Positions 26,677 through 40,149 of a stretch of 64,000 nt of DNA are shown in pieces; positions within the stretch are counted from its first letter, which is position 1, and each line of letters starts with the position of its first letter. The translations under genes were made by a program, and so were the position numbers. This DNA comes from Apophysomyces variabilis. Its lineage: Eukaryota > Mucoromycota > Mucoromycetes > Mucorales > Mucoraceae. The notes under the pieces are model-generated. The model saw nothing but the letters and a program-made list of their open reading frames with translations. It had not been told where the DNA came from and searched no databases. Location: positions 749,165 to 813,164 of the forward strand of contig MZZL01000401.1 of NCBI GenBank assembly GCA_002749535.1. Direction: 5' to 3'.

Positions 26677-29600
26677 TCAACTGATAATGAAGGAAAGAAG
26701 ATAGTTAAAAACCCCAAACTCTATCGCCAAGTTAACTGCACAGCAGCCAAAGTAAACTAGAATCATCCAGATACCCAGCTTTTTGTTGATATGATAGTTG
26801 TTATTGGAGACAACTATGAGTGTGCTCATCAGCACTGTAATAAGACCCGCCGCTGATATCATGATAGTAGGGGCGATATTAAGCATGTAAGGCTTGCCAG
26901 TTTTCCAAGTTTGATACGTTGACGAGACTCCAACTCCAAGCACCATATCTAACCCAGTGTAAATGATTTTAGCATTGTTTCTAAAAGTCTTACTCAGCAA
27001 TGGCCCTGCATAACATGCCGAAATAGCCATGGTGGGAAAACCCATCTACAGTAGAGAACTATATTAATATACAATTTGCGGCCAGCATTCATGCTAGCTT
27101 TACCTTTGCAATGGCCGTATTAGATACAAAATCGCCTATACTGTTACCCTGATTACGGAGTTAAGTAATCGTCAGTGCTGCGTAGATATATCAGTAACAA
27201 GAAATATACCAGAGCAAATACAGTTAATCCCATGATGGACTCGCTAATACCAAGAATGATGCCTAATGCCTACCAAGACATAATAAAACTTTGATCGTTT
27301 TTATTGCTTCCATGCTTACCTCTAGTAAACCCACCATCTCGTTTGCTAGGACATAAATCCAGCATAACGCTACAAAGAATCCTGCAAAAGACAACATCCA
27401 AAACCATTTCGGTGGTTCATATGGCTTGGTAATTAGTGCAATTATTACAGCCAGCAAGCAACCAAACGCAAATGCGTACGGAACAGATTTTAATTCGACG
27501 AGTTCGTTCACTAGCATGGGAATTTTTTTTCTCAGTACCACCATCCTCCAGAAGACAAACCATGAACTTACTCGTAGCGATCAGGAAGATAAAGGTAATG
27601 CAACAGATAGCTTGCATTGCGACCAACCATTGGCACCAGGCTTGATGAACCACCGATATCTCTATATCCACCTCAGACTGGGTATCATTGATCATGCACT
27701 CGCTATCTGTTCGTGGCACAGTTAGATAGTCTTTTGCGGGAAGATCTTTTGCGTTGGCTTCTTGAGGAGGATTATCGTCAATCACTTCCATTCCATCCAC
27801 TTTGACATTTTCGTCTTCAGCAACGGGCAAGGTCAACGTGAAAATGAAAACAAGTGGCGCTGCAGTGAGTGAGCTTATTCTGGCAAACCATGTCTTGTCC
27901 TTCCAGTTCTGCAATGTTGGAAATAACATTCGTTGAACGTCTGACAAGAAAGATGCGGTATGTGTAGTTATTGGGAGAGTATAAACTGATTCATTAGGTG
28001 CTTTTCCCAGCTCTTGGTGTATTTGCGGACTTTGCGGAACCGGTAAACTGAGATAACTTGAGAATTGGTCTGGTGCTGTTGGGCTGACAGGACTTTGTCG
28101 TGCAGTCGCATAGCAAGAATACTCCGTGTTGCTCAGACTAGAACTGTGCGACATGGAAATGCTAGGCTTTCGGTTATGTGATTGATTAAGGGGTGCAGAT
28201 GGATGATATTCCTGCAAAGAATTGCGGTCTTCGTCTCCGTTGGGTGGCGCAAGCCTGATCTCCGGTATGCTGAATTCTGTACGGTTCAACTGCTTGTGCG
28301 CCTCAGAAAGCGGACGTTGCGGCGACATACTTCGAGTGGGATTCGCAGACAGATACGTGAAGTAATCTTCAGCAACCCCAGTGCTACTATTTGAACTATC
28401 TGACGAAGTTGACGCCCTCGGGTTGGCACTTGCGGGAATAAGATGATTGCCGACAGTACATGCACGCGTTCTTCTCGGACGAGAATCTACTTCAGGTATA
28501 GGTGTCTGTAATGATCTATTCCACATATCTTGTGGCATGGAAATCTGCCTACGACGCATAGTCGGGTCCAGAACATTGGTACTACTAGCCCGACGAATTG
28601 CTGTGATTTGTTCTTGAAACTTCAAACAAGCTCAGTGAACCTTAAGGACGCATCGGTATCAGAAATACGTACCTCGATAGCTCCAAATAAGGAGGTTCTG
28701 ATTCCAATACGCGGAGTCATAGGGTGCCGAGTAGGATGAGCAGAGAAGGGGCCACGTGGGCTCGAAGCGCATGACATATTAAAACTATCGATGCGTAACG
28801 AAGATCGGCCATGGGAGTTAGGTGATACAGGTCGAATAACGTTTCCTAAATGATGCTCAGAGTGACTGGGTTGCACAGCAAATCCATGGTCTGGTATCGA
28901 CAAACGCGGAGGCTTGATACATCTCTCTAGGGCCACAAATATTACATTGTATCCCATGCCTCTTCACGTACTCTGTTTACCTCTGGGACCTAATAATCTG
29001 GAAGATTCTGTTGCCAATTCCTCTACCGTGGACTTGTTTTCTGTTTCCGCTAATTGAGCAGCTTGTGAAAAGCTGCCGCTGCTAGCAAGAACGGAAGCGA
29101 CATAGGCCAAATAGTACATAATAAGAACAGCACCGTGATACCAATGAATTTGTTGATGATACGCGATCCAAGTTAACATAATCACAGCGCCTGTAAGAAA
29201 AGTCGCATCTCGCTTAAACGTAATTTTTGTAGCTTTGAAGGGGCGAATAATGCCCATGCAACCTGAAACGATGGCCACTATAAAAAAAGCTGCGCCAATC
29301 ATTTCCCCAATAGCTAATGAACCGGCACCAGAATCCATTGCGCTTAGCATATAAGTCAGTGTTAAGTTCTTTTCTGTCCTACTTGGACTCACGCAAATGT
29401 GCTGAAAAGATCAGGACTTCCATTACCAAATGCTAAAACGGTGACGCCTGCCTACAGAGCGGGAGAAGAATGTTTAATTCCCCGCACGTCAGTTTCGCAA
29501 GGTTAAAGTTGCCGATTTACCATGCTTTCAGACAATTGCAACTTGGAGGAGATTGTTTGCAAATTTGGACCTGTAGGAATTGTAAAACATATCAGTACAC

Positions 29601-30088
29601 TCGATTTCTTGTTATTCTGCATGATTCCTACAAAAGAAATCAGATGCAACGACGCTAATGGCTCCAAAAAGTAGCAACAAGCAGGCACACTAAAAATGGT
29701 AGTAAGCACGACTGCATCTGCATTCAATTTACATTTCGGACGCAATTAAAAGAACATATTGGGATATATTACCAGTATGGAGAGAGAAAGCGGCTTCCAA
29801 AGCGGCGAACAATAATAGAATATTAAAAACTGACCGCTGAAGTCTTGACACGCGCGTTGAACGAAGGTGCATTTGTCCGTATGCAGTTCTACGTCAGAGC
29901 ACTGTTGCAACTAGATTAAACGACTCAATTCTGATGTACTCTTGATCAGCACCTACAGATTGGTGCTGATAGCTGGTCATGTTCTGTTGGACATTCTTAT
30001 TGAATCTCCATTGCGTTGTCAGAGTTAAGAAAGCTAAGGAAGCGAGTATGACAAAGAAAAGCGAGATTAACGCAGATCGGTTTCTCAT
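26677..30088 (-). CDS. Cation/Ca2+ exchanger, NCLX (SLC8B1)-like
   Basis: Membrane antiporter of the CaCA superfamily, exchanging Ca2+ against Na+, H+ or K+; a vacuolar, mitochondrial or ER location cannot be decided. Exons 30088-29957, 29901-29773, 29689-29632, 29570-29521, 29451-29393, 29342-28981, 28926-28673, 28619-27539, 27510-27320, 27269-27210, 27148-27104 and 27045-26677 sum to 929 residues. Seen: signal anchor, CTFVQRACQDFSG, SDFFCPNLQTISSKL, alpha-1 repeat AGVTVLAFGNGSPDLFST, a hydrophobic block, a very long Ser/Pro-rich cytosolic loop of about 400 residues, then the second membrane half with alpha-2 repeat GLTVFALGNSIGDFVSN. Both GN(G/S)xxD ion-binding motifs are intact. All twelve exons join in phase. 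Confidence 0.9.
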
Positions 30089-31204
30089 GCCACAATAGAA
30101 AAGAAGGAGAAAGAGAAAGGTACGCAAATATGGACTGAGCGTCTCCGACCTCAGTTTAAAAATGTTGTCGTTTTTGGCAATTCCAAACTCAAGGCTACAC
30201 ACATGAATGGTGACCGTGCCGTTCATCCGTAAAAGAAGTTGCTGTACCTACCATATCATCAGGCACACATACTATATGACTGGATGACAGACTTTTCACT
30301 ATGAATAGAACAATGACATACTCAGTACAATGATAAGAAAGTAGCCGTTGGTCAAACATGAGTAAACAGTATTCTTTTTCATATCCTTGAAAGCCTCGAT
30401 CAGGGGTGATTGATACATTTCCGGCAAATTGATCCGTAGTTTAAAGTATATACAACTTAATCAATACCATATATCATCAGCAATAGTTGCTGCAAATGTT
30501 AACTTTCCTGTATAAAGTGGGTAAGACTGAAATTGTAGATTCTGCAGGACGCAGGTGTCTATGAATATATAGTCTATATTTGTAAAATGCGAATCAAAAC
30601 ATTCTTAGGGGCTCGGTCGTTCTGCCGAGAGATATGCATACTTGCAATGGTGCTATTGGTTTATCATTCTCAGTCATGGATAGCTTTTGAGATAATAGAA
30701 CGAGTTGTTCTCATTCGCTAAAGAGTTGGTAAGTCAATGTTAGCGTGTATCGGTAAGATTCAAAATACACTTGAAGAAATTTGCAAGGAGACATAGAGAG
30801 GCTTTAGAATGGTCATTTTTTAGTTACAGAAAACAAGCTTTTCTGGGTATGTTGGACAGAATGGCCTCGTACCATAGATAATTAATGGATTGACACAAAT
30901 AATCCAAAACAAGATTTTTCCGAATATATCTTATCTTAGGGTGCTGTGAATGCAAAGTAGATAACAGTTGGCATTCTTCTTCAGTGGTAACCAAAAGTTC
31001 TATCAAAAAGGAATATAAAGAACGGGATCGAAACCTAGGAAATGTCTAGTTATCATGATATCGAAAGCGAATCATGACGTCTTGCAGTACACCAGCTTGC
31101 AACAATAGGAAGACTTGTGAGGCAGAACCCAACTTAAATTAATACAGAGCAAGTTCTGTAAATCAGGAAACGTCAGATAAAAGAGACTCTCATTTTTGTT
31201 ATGC
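30089..31204. other. Intergenic, no gene seen
   Basis: About 1.1 kb upstream of the exchanger gene, AT-rich. No frame, tRNA or repeat recognised. Confidence 0.4.
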
Positions 31205-31715
31205 CAAAACACTGTTTATTGAACAATATTTTATGCTACTCTAAATAAATTTTGCGTCCATGCAAGGATCAAGTTTGCGCTAAGAGGGATATAAATAAGC
31301 TTCATTAGTATATGGATTATGCGGGAAATATAGTTTGCTTACCTCAACTTGGTCCTCCAGTGGACACAAAATTCATTCGAGCAGCGTAAAAAATACGTTC
31401 ATGGTTAGTAAATGGAAGGATAGCTTGACATCTTTTCTTACCCCCGAAGGGTAGGCGTGGGGACGGGGACCTACGCCGCACCTTGGCCAGGTGGGTCGTG
31501 GTGGAAGAAAAAATATGATGGCGTAGAATTGGCCATGTTATATGTAGCATTGCAGAGGACTTGAGGCGATACAGCGTATGGCGGGCCTTATAGTGAGACA
31601 CAACAAAGAATAAATATAGTTCTGTAATTATACACATTGAAAAGTACTTACTTCTACAAAAGTAGGGAGCACTGAAAAGCCAGTGACGGTTCGGAACAGA
31701 GGTCGTGCAGGCTAA
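31205..31715 (-). repeat. Three-copy interspersed repeat family, copy B
   Basis: Reverse-complement relative of 9480-9962. Same landmarks: AATAAACAG end, GGACGCAAAATT/TTTTGTGTCCAC inverted pair, intron-like segment, ACTAACCATGAA, and CGACCTCTGTTCCGAAC at the far end. No intact frame. Confidence 0.7.
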
Positions 31716-33400
31716 ATAGATAAACAACAAATATAAGTACGTTGATATATGGTATATTAGCTTTTTTTTTTACAGAAAGAAGATAAAAAAAACTTAAAAC
31801 CGAAAAAAGAAAATTTGGGATGCGATGTTTGAAAGGGAGGATAACTGAAAAAAAAGTAGAGGTTTTCCTTTCAATACTGTTTTCGTTGGATCTAGCTATA
31901 TCATAATAGGAAACAATTAACGAGTTTAGACTATAGTTTGTAACAAAGACTCTCATGCATCTGACAATGAGCTAAAAACTAGAAGCAAGCCAGAATATCA
32001 GAAGAGAGGAGACTAAGAAGACAGTTACTGAGCTAACAACAGTCTCAACTCTGATTTTTTTTAGATAGGACCTTACCAGAAGACATGGATCTCTTCAGGG
32101 ATTAAAGCAAGAATTTATCGTCAAGCATTTCGGATCTAAAATAAGACATGAAGTCGCCTTGTTTGTTTATTAATAACAAGTCTAGCACATAATAAGGAAA
32201 ACAAAGAACAGAGATGCATTAAAACATTGTATACACCATAAAACCTTCTGACTTCTCTAAAAGCTTTATACAAGAGATTAATGGAAAGGGGATCTAATAG
32301 ATAATAAAAAATCATCTGAAATAAGGTTGAAATTTTGGACGGGATTATTGCTTCATGTTAAGCATAACTCTTACACAAACGATATTGACAAGGAATGGAT
32401 TCTGTCAAGGGAGAAAAATATTACTTTTCTTTGTCATATGCATAGAAGATCAATGGTTACCAAAAGTATAATATATGCATATTATCAATATAACGAGCGT
32501 TGATGGAATATTTTGATAACATGTGTTCCGTCAAAAATAAAGTGTTTCCATTAACAGTGACTTTCGTTATCTTAGAATACCGACTACTGCTCCTCTTCTC
32601 TAAATCAGAGCTTTATCTCTGAGAAAAACATTCACTAGTTATAACTCTGCAGAAGATCAAATAAGTATAAGTAGGCAGACAAAGTTAAGTGAAATAAACA
32701 TGTCTAACAATCTCGAAAGATTTTATCCGTCTCCGTTTGTTCTCATATCACTGGTAGCATATAGAGCAACCATGTAAAGTTAAGGTTTTAAAAGAAGCAT
32801 AGTTATGCAATACGGCAAGCGAATGTAGGTGGAATCCAAAAATAAGCTCTTTTGTTACGCTTGCGTATTCTTTGTTGTGGCACACAAACACTGATTCAGC
32901 TCTTGATAATTTTAACACTTGTTTATTTCAAGTTATTTCTCAGAACCGACGCCTTGAAATAGACGAAGATTGACTGTTAACGTCAGAATCATAAAATTAT
33001 TGCAGAATACAGTAAACGATAACTTTCTTTCACTTCTTTAAACATATCGTAAGTGTGTTTGAGCATATCGGGGCGTCATATAACTAATGCACTACGCTAG
33101 ACATCTTCCTTCATATGTCTGAGAAAGGAAAATCTTCGTATCAGCAGAATAGGCCCCCCTGGCAGACCGGTTAGGGTCGGCGAACAGAAAAAGCAACGGA
33201 AACAGAAAAAGACATCCATAGAAGAGGAAAAAAGGCGTTACAGTTGGCTTTCGAGCAAAGACTGTCGAATGAGATCGATAAACGATTAAAATCAATAGTT
33301 AAAAAGAAACAACGCTGGATGGTTCGTCATGGAACAGAATTTATGAAGAAATCAACACTGGTGAACGTGTTCCCCGAGTTTATTTGAGCAAGCTAATAAG
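31716..33400. other. AT-rich spacer, no gene seen
   Basis: About 1.7 kb with homopolymer tracts and dense stops in all frames. Nothing supported. Confidence 0.45.
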
Positions 33401-36400
33401 TTGGGAGGGTTGTCCTTACGAACGGTCCGAAACACCGTCGGTCAAGGGCATGACATTCATAAAGACTGGTTGTTATACGTGGCAGGCTCATTCCCTGATC
33501 AAAAATTAGTAGCAGAAAATAAGTTTAAACAAATACGAAAAGAGCATGAGGGAAAGGAGGCTCAAACTACAGAGGAAATCGAAATTGAACGGCTACGCAC
33601 TTGTCCGACGTCATGGAAAAAGATCATGAGAGATGACCTCCCTGCAGATGATCGTCAGACTTTCCAAGAAAAGATGGCTGCTACTGCTATACAAGTAACG
33701 GACTATGCAGCCTATATGATGGCGGTTGTCAACGCTCTTATGCTCGAGATTGCGGACAAGGGCATCATTGTCAAGAAAACTGGCGAAGTTGAGATATCCT
33801 TGAATCAGACTTCCTTGTATCCAAAAGTGGACTCATTTTTACCGAAATACGCGCAAAGACATCCAGACCAAGGCCTTTGTAATAATAGTACAATACCTAT
33901 AGCATATCTGCCACACAATTTAGACAAACTGGGAAACAATTGTGATTTCCATAAGATGTTTTACCCATGAGCACTTGCAATTCCTGCATACGCGCTTGTT
34001 TAGTCAGAGGCTTACCGCTACTTCTGCAGCAAGGCATCATGTGTGGAACAAGCTATTACCATCGCATCAACCTGGCTTTTCTTTTCCTGCTGGTTTGAGT
34101 TTAAAGCTTACGTAGAAACTTCGTCAATTAGCTACGAACATCCAAAATATATGGCATGGGCGTATATATAGTCGTTCTCTGGATCGATTGATACTTGTTT
34201 ATCTGCCAACACATCTTGCACCAAAGCAAGAAGCAAAATAAAAGGAGATGACAGACCGTCGGGCAGAAGAAAGGAAGGAGAAAAAAGAATCACCCTCGTT
34301 GAAAAAGCGTAGCGGAACAAGACGGCTGTTGCGACGGGGAAATCGATATAAATAAATGTCAGCAAAAAGTCCAAACTGCCATTAACCATGAGGACAAGAA
34401 GAAGTGGCAACTGCGAGCACAACAGTCAGAAGGGCGGTTAAACGTAATGTACAAGCGACATATTGAAAGCCGGCCAGCTCGGTCACAATCGGCTGCAGAG
34501 ACGGTTGAAGCTAGTACGCATCAAGCTGAAATCGTTTCATATGATCCTCAAATTTCGGTGCTGCTAAAGAATGATTTATCCGCGAACGAAGTAGCAGAAT
34601 TCCTATTGGATAATGAAAGCGACGATAACGATGAAGTCACTAGCGTAAAGGAGGAAAAAGAAGACAAGGAACCACCGGACGTAACGGCAAAACGAATTAG
34701 AGTGCTAAACGGATAGCTAAGGATCATATTATTGGGGGAATCGAACTTAAAGAACTAAAGAAACCTATCCGAGACGCTTACGAAGGCCAAGACAGTTTAA
34801 GTAGCCGAAAAGTGGATGCTGTTTACAATCTTTGTTCGGCTATACGCGCTTTTGTACCACCGAAAGAGACACAGCCATGTGTCCTTACCCACCTACCTGT
34901 TGTTCTTCTTGCCGGTTATGCGGAGTTTACAATGAAGATATGCCCTGTAATCAGCCCTGCACACATCTATTCGTTAGCAGTGGATGCTACTGTTTTTACC
35001 AGGTGATGACTACCACCATTGGAGGTCCCGCGTATACGCTGAATGGCAGTGATATGTAGGCGATATCGTCGGCTGATATGGCAGTACACAGGAAGAGCGA
35101 GACCCTGGGATCGTTCTTGGATACAGAAAAGATGCAAGATATCTGCAGCTCTTACGGCTTGGATTTTGACAATCGTATTATTGTGAGCAATCACGGAATG
35201 ATTCATTTACAAGGCGTTCTGCAAGAAACTGTTAAACCAGCTATTTCCTATTATGACATAAGAAAGAAGAAAGCAAGAAAACAGAAAGAAAAAGCAGCTA
35301 CAAAAACTGTGTCAAAGGAGACAAAGCCAAAGACAACTCCGACAGCTATCCAGCGGGAACTGGAAACTTATGATAGGAAGGTAAAGGATTTGGAGAAACA
35401 GCATCGATCTGATAACAGTTCTTTACGAAGAACGGTTAAACAGCTGCAGGAGTTCAAAGAAAGACGTTCTTCTGCCTCCAATCAGGATAAACGGAGGTTA
35501 TCCAGTGAGCTAAAGGCTCTCAAAAAGGCTCGCGCAGCCAATCAATTCCAGGTTAACTCGACAAGACTGACTTTGAAAGATACGCGTTACCAAAGATACC
35601 ACCTTGGGAGGTACGTGGAAAGAAAAGAAGTGCTGATAACTATAGTAACTACCTTCCATATTTCTAGAAAGCCAAAATGGATCCCAAAAATAAGAAGCCA
35701 AAGAAAGAAATACGGTACAATCCACCAAATGGCCAATATCCGGCTTGATCTTCAAAGTTTCATACACAGCATGGAAGCAAGTGGCAAAGAAGTCTCTTTC
35801 GGGGGTACGGATTATGGTCTTGTCACAATGTCTACAGCTGTCTCTTTGTCCAACCAGCAATGTTTGCAGATGATTGAAACACACAACAGGTCTTCCTCTC
35901 TTAGAAAAAGACAGAGCATGGATAAACGATGAAAGAACCAGCAGAGCAGATGATGAACCCAGTATCGCCGAAGTGCCTACGCACTACTGCTCAAGAACTT
36001 AACCAGTCAGGGCTTGTTAGAAAATATCAAAAAAGAGACAGCGCCAGAAGGTATAGTTTTGCTGGTTATATTCGCATACTCATATTAATGTTCCCTTTCT
36101 AGGCCCTGAAGCCAGATATCAAAAACGCCGAAACCAAGCTCAGCAAAAATTCGGCCACTCTTGCTACAAGTTCAAGTGAGATCTGGAGATGCCATCAGGT
36201 AAACGCATGGTTTGATTGTGCGCATTATGTCACCAATCCCTAATTGTAAGGAGCAGGTGGCAGTGGAGAGTCGCAAGATCCTTAGAGAATTTTATCATTC
36301 AAAGAGAGCTCGGAAGGAAAGAAATGCGATCAACCGCTTCAGACGTATCATATATAACAAATTCGCCTCGATTGAACGTCGATTCGTGAGTGGTCCTGAT

Positions 36401-36794
36401 AAGCATTTCACTGTTATTTGCATCGGAAAGCTGGGCACCGCTGTCGGGTTGCCGATAGGCGGATATTCAAGAAGAGGTGGTGCACAGATCAGAAAAAGAC
36501 ATCGTCGTCACATTACTGTTGTGATGGACGGATGAATTCTGGACATCTCAGACATGCTCCGTCTGTTTCTAACCCGTTGTAAGGCCTAAAGGTAGACGCT
36601 ATATCGATGGCAAGCGGAAGACCTTTAGCCTCAATGGAGGTTCATTACGCATGAACCCGGGATGCGCATCGTTTGCCACTGGATCAAATACGAAGAACCG
36701 AGACGTCGAAGCTGCAACATGTATCGCCATCGCAGTAGCCTCGCGATGGCTCACTGGCTCTCGGCTTCCACCCTTCCGCCGGGATAGAAAATAA
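33401..36794 (+). pseudogene. Decayed TnpB/Fanzor-like nuclease gene (locus A)
   Basis: A degraded gene spread over about 3.4 kb, with several frame breaks. Upstream frames (33401-33970, then 34447-34716, 34740-35006) look like the N-terminal half of the same product. The frame 35078-35932 has a Lys/Arg-rich helical stretch and then SFGGTDYGLVTMS, a plausible RuvC-I strand with its Asp. 36212-36535 carries FTVICIGKLGTAVGLPIGG and then VVMD, where a one-base shift breaks the frame. Directly after it, in the next frame, are DEFWTSQTCSVCF (RuvC-II Glu and first zinc pair) followed by an in-frame TAA, MNPGC (second zinc pair region) and NRDVEAATCIAIAVAS (RuvC-III Asp). The order RuvC-I, RuvC-II, zinc ribbon, RuvC-III is that of TnpB/Fanzor proteins. 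Family membership is inferred from motif order only. Confidence 0.6.
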
Positions 36795-37496
36795 AGAGGT
36801 CTTGTGTGGAAAGATCTTGAGTGTGAAGGTCATCACATCGTGGCCGTAATTCTTGTCTTTTTTTCCTGATGCAGCAGTTTCCTCAATTAGCACCTGGTAT
36901 AAAAAAATATGCAAACTAAAAGAACCGCAAAAACTTGTATTTCTTGCGCACAGCGATGGAGCATGACGAATAGTTTGGCTTTCCATTTAAGCAAAAAGAA
37001 AATCGTCTTCTTTTAGTGAGCGAATAGATCGACGGACCACGTAACATCATTATCCCGGGATAGTAGATCGCAGATTGTCCTTCCTCTTCCCCCCGTTTGC
37101 ATTCTTTCTCTTTTTCTTTCGCTCGTTTCTCTCATTCCAATGGTGTAGTTTGTGTTGTTGCCAGCACATTAACTATTTTTTAAAATAAGATAAGGAAAGA
37201 TGGTGACAATTCGGGTATCTTAGGGGATTGACTTGGCACTGCATTGGTTATGTCATTGGAGAGAGAACTAGAGTTATTGTTGTCCGTTATTGCAAATACA
37301 GAAACGTGGTTGACGTCAAAAGAAGAAAGTAGAAGAAGAAGGGGAGAAAAGAACTGGGTCATCAAAATGGATTCACATGGTTTTTCTTTTTGTCATGACA
37401 AACGGCCAAAATAGACATCTTTAAGTGGCATTAGGGAAAAGGGCGGGCTTTCTGTGTGTGTTAAACCATGTTGTGTACGAACTTCTGCCTGCCAAG
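36795..37496. other. Spacer, no gene seen
   Basis: About 700 bp including a pyrimidine-rich tract around 37080-37140. No supported feature. Confidence 0.4.
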
Positions 37497-38005
37497 AAAC
37501 TTTGTCTATTAGGCAATCACAAAAGATTGGATTGACACGGAATGAACGGTTATTATCTTGTCATGGATAATGCGCCCATCCATACACCAGTCAATGTTAA
37601 GCAGTTGGTCGAAGAAAGAGGATACTAATGTCTCTATCTTCCTCCCTAGTGGCCCTTTTTCAACGCAATAGAAGAAGTTTGGGCAAAAGCGAAAGTTGGG
37701 GTAAGAAGGGAGCCCTTACAAGTTGACGATAACCTTCAAGAGCATATTGTTCAAGCAGCGCGAAAAGTAAAACGCTCAGACTGTCAAGGATGGATCAGAC
37801 ACTCTGACAGCTTTTTTTATGCAAAAGTAGAGAGCCACTTCTTTAAATAAATTCGTCTTGCTGTGGTTTGAAATAAACTATCTCAGGAAATAGTGAACAT
37901 GGACACGACTGTACGCAAAGGAAGGGTAGTCTGACCGCAAATATTTTCATCCAAACATGCAAAAGCAATTTTTTGGATTCCGCAAAAACTTGAATCCCAC
38001 TCTGC
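37497..38005 (+). mobile_element. Tc1/mariner-IS630-type transposase fragment, copy 2 (degraded)
   Basis: Inverted relative of 8535-9062. Retains the MDNAPIHTPVNVKQL segment, then a TAA stop after the following RGY, and an NAIEEVWAKAK version of the NPIEEFWAKVK motif. Shares the same 5' breakpoint (AAACTTTGTCTATTAGGCAA) and the same 3' flank as copy 1. Directly abuts the 0.9-kb repeat. Confidence 0.7.
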
Positions 38006-38890
38006 AAACCTTCCGTTACAGCCGCGTGCGGCTGCAGTAAATGAATTTGTGGCCATTTTTAGCATACGTTTACGGTAACAGAAAATTAAGTCCTCATTTC
38101 AATGTAAGATACTCAAGGTGTACGTAAGTGACTGATATGATATGATGTTGAGAAATAAAGATGCACCAAGTAAGATAAATAGTCTAAAACGCGAAAGACG
38201 ATTGGAGACATAAGAACGTAAATAAGCAAGTATCGCTTGTGGGCAACAATCTTAGATAGGCAAAAAAAAAGAGCAGAATGAATGTTTGAAGCCTAGGTAC
38301 CTGCCTCGTATAACATAGCTTCTGGACCTTGATCTTACGTTGAAAAATTACAGAGCGAATGACAAAGTTAGCATAGGAATGGTTACTTCTGTTGGTAATA
38401 GAATATGTAAGAAACAGAGATAGGTTTGCATTTTTCACTGAAGGTTCATGTCTACAGGAACAAAGCAAAGTGCTCCATATAAGGATCATATCATTGAGCA
38501 ATTTCGTCATATACAAAACGGGTGAAGGTCAATCAGACAATATATTCAACTACTCATTGCACTTTTGCAAAGCACTTGACCCTTCTCATTACTGCTGAAG
38601 TTTTTACAGAATGCCTATTTAATGATCTTAATATTCTTCTACCCACTTATTGCAGCTTAACTTTCTTGACCCACACATCAAGATTGCACCCACCTACGAA
38701 ATTGCTACTGAGAGCAACACGACCCTTGGCCTTGTTGGAAAGCGTCAGACAATATCTAACACTAATCTATTCCTCTACTTCATTGCTGAATGTACTCTTT
38801 TCTCCTAACTAAAGACTTCTATATATCAACTGAAGAGTACGACGGTCGAACCAGCTTGCAGGACGCTGGTTGTACTACCGGCAAACATAT
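38006..38890 (+). repeat. 0.9-kb direct repeat, copy 1
   Basis: Highly similar to 53797-54697 in the same orientation. Starts with TTCCGTTACAGC and a GC-rich palindrome (CAGCCGCGTGCGGCTG), and ends with GAACCAGCTTGCAGGACGCT then GGTTGTACTACCGGCAAA, a short terminal hairpin. Open frames inside both copies are similar but show no motif. No target duplication recognised. Confidence 0.8.
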
Positions 38891-40149
38891 TGTTGATGGA
38901 ACTGTTAACCTAAGATACCACCTTACTTAGACATGAAAAAAAAACTGGTTTTCTTGACCGTTTCTGGTTAATACTCTGTTGGGTATCTTTCAGTTTTAAA
39001 TGTCTGATATATTACAGGAACAGGGATGTACCCAATAAAAGTATCATAAGGCCGATATATACTCGGGTTGCAAGCTTAAGAAAGGCTTATTCAATAATAT
39101 CTACCTACTCTGATTTCCTTTTTTGGAGGAACTAATACGGCTTCATGCCTTCGTTCTTTCTTATCCATTCGTAAAATACGGCATATACCTAGAGGTCCTG
39201 ATGTTGCTAATTGTAATTGATAGTATATGCTTTACCTTGCTCAATCACAAGAATGGTCCGCCAATATTACCTCAGCCCAACTAGTATAATACAATGAACT
39301 GCCAAATTATGGCTAGCCTCATCATCAGATTTACTACCAGTTCCGGCTAGGAAGATGGATATTTGCTCCTATATAACGATCAGCTTAAATGGGGAAAGCA
39401 GCTGTTATGGGAAGAGACGTGAGTAGAGTGTCACAATATGTGTCATTCGGGTAGCTAACCAAGCAAAACGGTTTAATGGCCAGAGATCTCTCTGGTAATA
39501 TACTCTAGGCCAAATACAAGATGGAATATAGTTTAGGCAATACTGATGCTTTATTATAGTATTTGCATTTTTCTAAAAATAATGCTAGAATAGTTAAACA
39601 CGATAAAGTCCGATGCAATTCATTGTTTGACATACATTGGGACTCACTGGCTATGAAAGGATGTAAATAAGCCTGAAGTCTTCCGCAAACGTTTTCTGGG
39701 TGGGAAAAGGCTTCCATAAACTAGATAACAACATGTGGACAATAAGATTTAGGATCTTTAGCTTGATATTCACGACTGTGTCATGGGTAACTAGATCTTT
39801 AAAAGGCGAAAGATGGCGTATGTTTCATTAAAAGGAGAGGGTTAGCAACTAAGGCTTCAAGGAGTTGAACAAGATCTGAGTTGAGCTATTCGATCTATGA
39901 TATATTTTCCGATCTGCTTCAACGATAACAATTCTGTAAACCACTAGTTAAACTTTAGTCACTCTGGAGAACACTTTCCCCTTATAAAACGGGCTGATCA
40001 CTCAGGCACATATATACGGGGTCAAGGGATCTCCTCTTTATTGCACGAGTATACACAGAACAAAGGTGGATTTTTATCCTGAGTTTTTCTTTCTTGGGAC
40101 TTATATTTTGTAATTCTACAAACTGTCTTTTCGTCCTTTTGACTTCTTC
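38891..40149. other. Intergenic, no gene seen
   Basis: About 1.26 kb, AT-rich, upstream of the secreted-protein gene. The 39505-39717 minus frame has no motif. Confidence 0.4.

Noticed and set aside
36684..36986. Minus-strand frame overlapping the end of Fanzor-like locus A
   Set aside because: Antisense shadow of the RuvC-III region; no independent motif.
38392..38812. Overlapping open frames in the 0.9-kb repeat, matched in the second copy
   Set aside because: Conservation is equal in all frames and codon positions by eye, so it reflects recent duplication; no motif or splice logic.
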